A stretch of DNA of 43,693 bases from positions 1 through 43,693 of the forward strand of contig JAPLPK010000218.1 of assembly GCA_026400275.1 (NCBI GenBank), read 5' to 3'. Each line of letters opens with the position of its first letter. Within the stretch, counting starts at the first letter, position 1. A program made the translations under genes and the position numbers. A model generated the notes under the pieces. That model did no database searches. It was not told the origin of the DNA and saw only the letters and a list, made by a program, of their open reading frames with translations. The DNA is from Burkholderiales bacterium (GTDB taxonomy: Bacteria; Pseudomonadota; Gammaproteobacteria; Burkholderiales; Burkholderiaceae_C). Below are positions 41,734 through 43,693 of this stretch, in pieces.

Positions 41734-43693
41734 ATGGCAGGCATGCCTGTTCGCCCCCCGCCATCTCTGTCCTCGCCGCTACGCGCACTGCTGAAAAGCT
41801 TTTCCTGGCAGGAGCTGAAGCACCACCCCTGGCGCAATGCCGCCGCCGTGGTCGCCGTCATGCTGGGCGTGGCGCTGGCGTTCTCGGTGCAGCTGATCAA
41901 TGCCTCGGCATTGAGCGAATTCTCCAGCGCCGTGCGCTCAGTGGGCGGCCAACCCGACCTGGAGCTGCGTGCCAGCCAGAGCCATTTTGACGAGTCCATT
42001 TTTGCCCGCGTAGCCCAGCACCCGGACGTGGCCGTGGCCAGCCCGGTGCTGGAGCTGTCCAGCTTCGCAACCGACATCAGCGGCCAGCGCATCTCCATCA
42101 AACTGCTGGGCGTAGATGCCCTGGTGGTCAGCACGGTCGCGCCGGGCTTGATGCCCGTGCCCTCAGCCCAGGCGGAGCGCCTGGCCCTGTTCGCGCCTGA
42201 CTCCATCTTCCTGAACCCCGCAGCCCGCCAGGCCCTGGGGGCGCGCAGCACGCTGCAGCTGGCGGGCGCTGCCACGCCTTTGACTGTGGCCGGCACAGTG
42301 AATGCCACCGGCCCGGCGCTGGTGGTGATGGATATTGGCGCGGCCCAGCAAACCTTCCAGCGCCAGGGCCAGCTGTCACGCATCGACCTGCGCCTGCGCC
42401 CCGGCACCGACCGGGCAGCCCTGCTGCGCACACTGGCACTGCCGCCGGGCATCACCGCCGCCGAGCCGGGCGATGCAGCCCAGCGGGTGGACAACCTGTC
42501 GCGCGCCTACCGCGTCAACCTGACGGTGCTGGCCCTGGTGGCGCTGTTCACCGGGGCGTTTCTGGTGTTTTCGGTGCTGTCTCTGAGCGTGGCAAAACGC
42601 GCGCAGCAGTTTGCGCTGCTGGGCGTGCTGGGCCTGACCGGGCGCGAACGGCTGCAGCTGGTACTCACGGAGTCGCTGGTGCTGGGCATCATCGGCAGCC
42701 TGGCCGGCCTGGCGCTGGGCACCGGCCTGGCCGCACTTGCGCTGCGCTGGCTGGGTGGCGACCTGGGCGGCGGCTACTTTTCTGGCGAGGCCCCGCCACT
42801 GCAATGGAGCACCTGGGCGGCACTCATCTATGGCAGCCTGGGCGTAGCCGCCGCTTTGGTGGGTGGCTGGTGGCCGGCCCGCGCGGCCCAACGCCTGCCG
42901 CCGGCGCAAACCCTCAAGGGCCTGGGTGCCGACCTGGGCCGCAGCGGCACCCACTGGGCCAGCCTGGCCCTACTGGGCCTGGGCCTGCTACTGGCCTGCC
43001 TGCCACCGATATTCGCCATACCACTGGGCGCCTACGTTTCTGTGGCCCTGTTGCTGGTGGGCGGCATCACCGCCCTGCCCTGGTTGATTGCCGCGCTGTA
43101 TGACCGGCTAGCACCTTTGCTGGCGCATCGGCTGCTGCCTATGCTGGCCATAGAACGTGCGCGTCGGGTACGCCAGAGCGCGGCTGTTGCAGTCAGCGGC
43201 GTGGTGGCATCGCTAAGCCTGGCGGTGGCGCTGACGGTGATGGTCGCCAGCTTCCGCGACTCCATGGTGCAATGGCTGGACGTGGTGCTGCCGGCCGACC
43301 TGTACCTGCGCAGCGGCAGCGGTGGTGCGGGCAACGACGCATTGGCCCTGCCGCCCGCCTTTGTGCAGGCAGTGGCACAGGTGCCCGGCGTGCAGCGCGC
43401 CAGCAGCCTGCGCATACGCTCCCGGTTGCTGGCACCAGGCCAACCCACCGTGGCGCTACTGGCCCGCAGCATCGGCGACCCGGCACGCAGCCTGCCGCTG
43501 GTAGGCACGGCCCTGCCCGTGCCTGCGGGGCAGGTCGGCATCTATGTGAGCGAACCCATGGTGGATTTGTACGGCGCGCGGCCGGGTACGGTGTTCGCTC
43601 CGCTTTCCAAGACTTTTGAGGCTCTAGCGCAGAAATCATCTGCGCCAACAGCTACTTTTTTTGTAGCAGGCGTGTGGCGCGACTATGCGCGGC
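41734..43693 (+). CDS. FtsX-like ABC permease, 5' part, cut by window end
   Basis: The frame is open from ATG 41734 (a second ATG is at 41743) to the window end, 653 residues visible. Start MAGMPVRPPPSLSSPLRALL, then TM1 (NAAAVVAVMLGVALAFSVQL), a long periplasmic region, then a permease core with several helices (LTVLALVALFTGAFLVFSVL, SLVLGIIGSLAGLALG) and further helices near 43000-43240. It is the large DUF/YbbP-like type of the MacB/FtsX superfamily, probably acting in lipid or lipoprotein movement across the envelope. Its likely ATPase is at 34850. The last visible part is encoded by a family R repeat (residues ~629-645). Confidence 0.88.
   Translation, partial: MAGMPVRPPPSLSSPLRALLKSFSWQELKHHPWRNAAAVVAVMLGVALAFSVQLINASALSEFSSAVRSVGGQPDLELRASQSHFDESIFARVAQHPDVAVASPVLELSSFATDISGQRISIKLLGVDALVVSTVAPGLMPVPSAQAERLALFAPDSIFLNPAARQALGARSTLQLAGAATPLTVAGTVNATGPALVVMDIGAAQQTFQRQGQLSRIDLRLRPGTDRAALLRTLALPPGITAAEPGDAAQRVDNLSRAYRVNLTVLALVALFTGAFLVFSVLSLSVAKRAQQFALLGVLGLTGRERLQLVLTESLVLGIIGSLAGLALGTGLAALALRWLGGDLGGGYFSGEAPPLQWSTWAALIYGSLGVAAALVGGWWPARAAQRLPPAQTLKGLGADLGRSGTHWASLALLGLGLLLACLPPIFAIPLGAYVSVALLLVGGITALPWLIAALYDRLAPLLAHRLLPMLAIERARRVRQSAAVAVSGVVASLSLAVALTVMVASFRDSMVQWLDVVLPADLYLRSGSGGAGNDALALPPAFVQAVAQVPGVQRASSLRIRSRLLAPGQPTVALLARSIGDPARSLPLVGTALPVPAGQVGIYVSEPMVDLYGARPGTVFAPLSKTFEALAQKSSAPTATFFVAGVWRDYAR
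43619..43668. repeat. Family R repeat copy inside the ABC permease gene
   Basis: In reverse complement: TGCTACAAAAAAAGTAGC, TGTTGGCGCAGATGATTTC, TGCGCTAGAGCC. The frame stays open through it (ALAQKSSAPTATFFVAG). Confidence 0.8.

Overview
The window is about 43.7 kb of high-GC, gene-dense chromosome from a betaproteobacterium, most likely of the Comamonadaceae (Rhodoferax / Polaromonas / Acidovorax type). This rests on the protein styles (a Pnap_2097-type protein, the MutL, MiaA, AmiC and QueG sequences) and on a roughly 55-bp imperfect palindrome, scattered through the window, of a kind I associate with this family. No 16S or other decisive marker is present. No tRNA, rRNA, IS element, CRISPR array or prophage was recognised.

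Layout. (1) 1-4303: the 3' part of a Nit1C-type nitrilase cluster: AIR-synthase-like protein (cut by the window edge), MSMEG_0565-type glycosyltransferase, MSMEG_0570-type small protein, MSMEG_0569-type flavoprotein and an LnmK/Pnap_2097-like double hot-dog protein, all tightly packed. (2) 4304-9918: a lone PEP-CTERM protein, XerD, an AEC-type permease, a chemotaxis receptor and a frameshifted patatin-like gene. (3) 9921-13922: queG, a tsaE that has lost its middle, Tat-exported amiC and a GGDEF cyclase. (4) 14156-21751: a same-strand run of LysM-FecR protein, CHASE2-PAS-GGDEF-EAL protein, LRR-protein kinase and a Kef-type cation/proton antiporter. (5) 21774-22332: two very small genes with a strong terminator and a perfect 16-bp palindrome upstream; then another GGDEF cyclase. 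(6) 23762-27178: thiBPQ thiamine transporter under a clear TPP riboswitch. (7) 27188-27550: two 117-bp direct repeats, each with a perfect DnaA box. (8) 27557-34853: dedA, an isochorismatase-family hydrolase, mutL, a small secreted protein, a CapA-like protein, an AT-richer acyltransferase that looks acquired, and miaA. (9) 34850-43693: an ABC ATPase and its probable FtsX-like permease partner, separated by a six-gene signalling block: on the minus strand CheY-like receiver, HD-GYP, periplasmic binding protein and PAS histidine kinase; on the plus strand HTH-receiver and receiver-Hpt.

Themes. Cyclic-di-GMP signalling is dense: three GGDEF proteins (one also EAL) and one HD-GYP. The signalling block looks like a self-contained phosphorelay: binding protein and kinase sense, a separate Hpt relays, and a DNA-binding receiver and an HD-GYP protein give outputs. 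The most unusual sequence-level observations are the palindromic repeat family that has entered coding regions in frame (mutL, miaA, the ABC permease) and supplies the stop codons of two cyclic-di-GMP genes; the internal deletion in tsaE; and the paired DnaA-box repeats in front of the thiamine operon.
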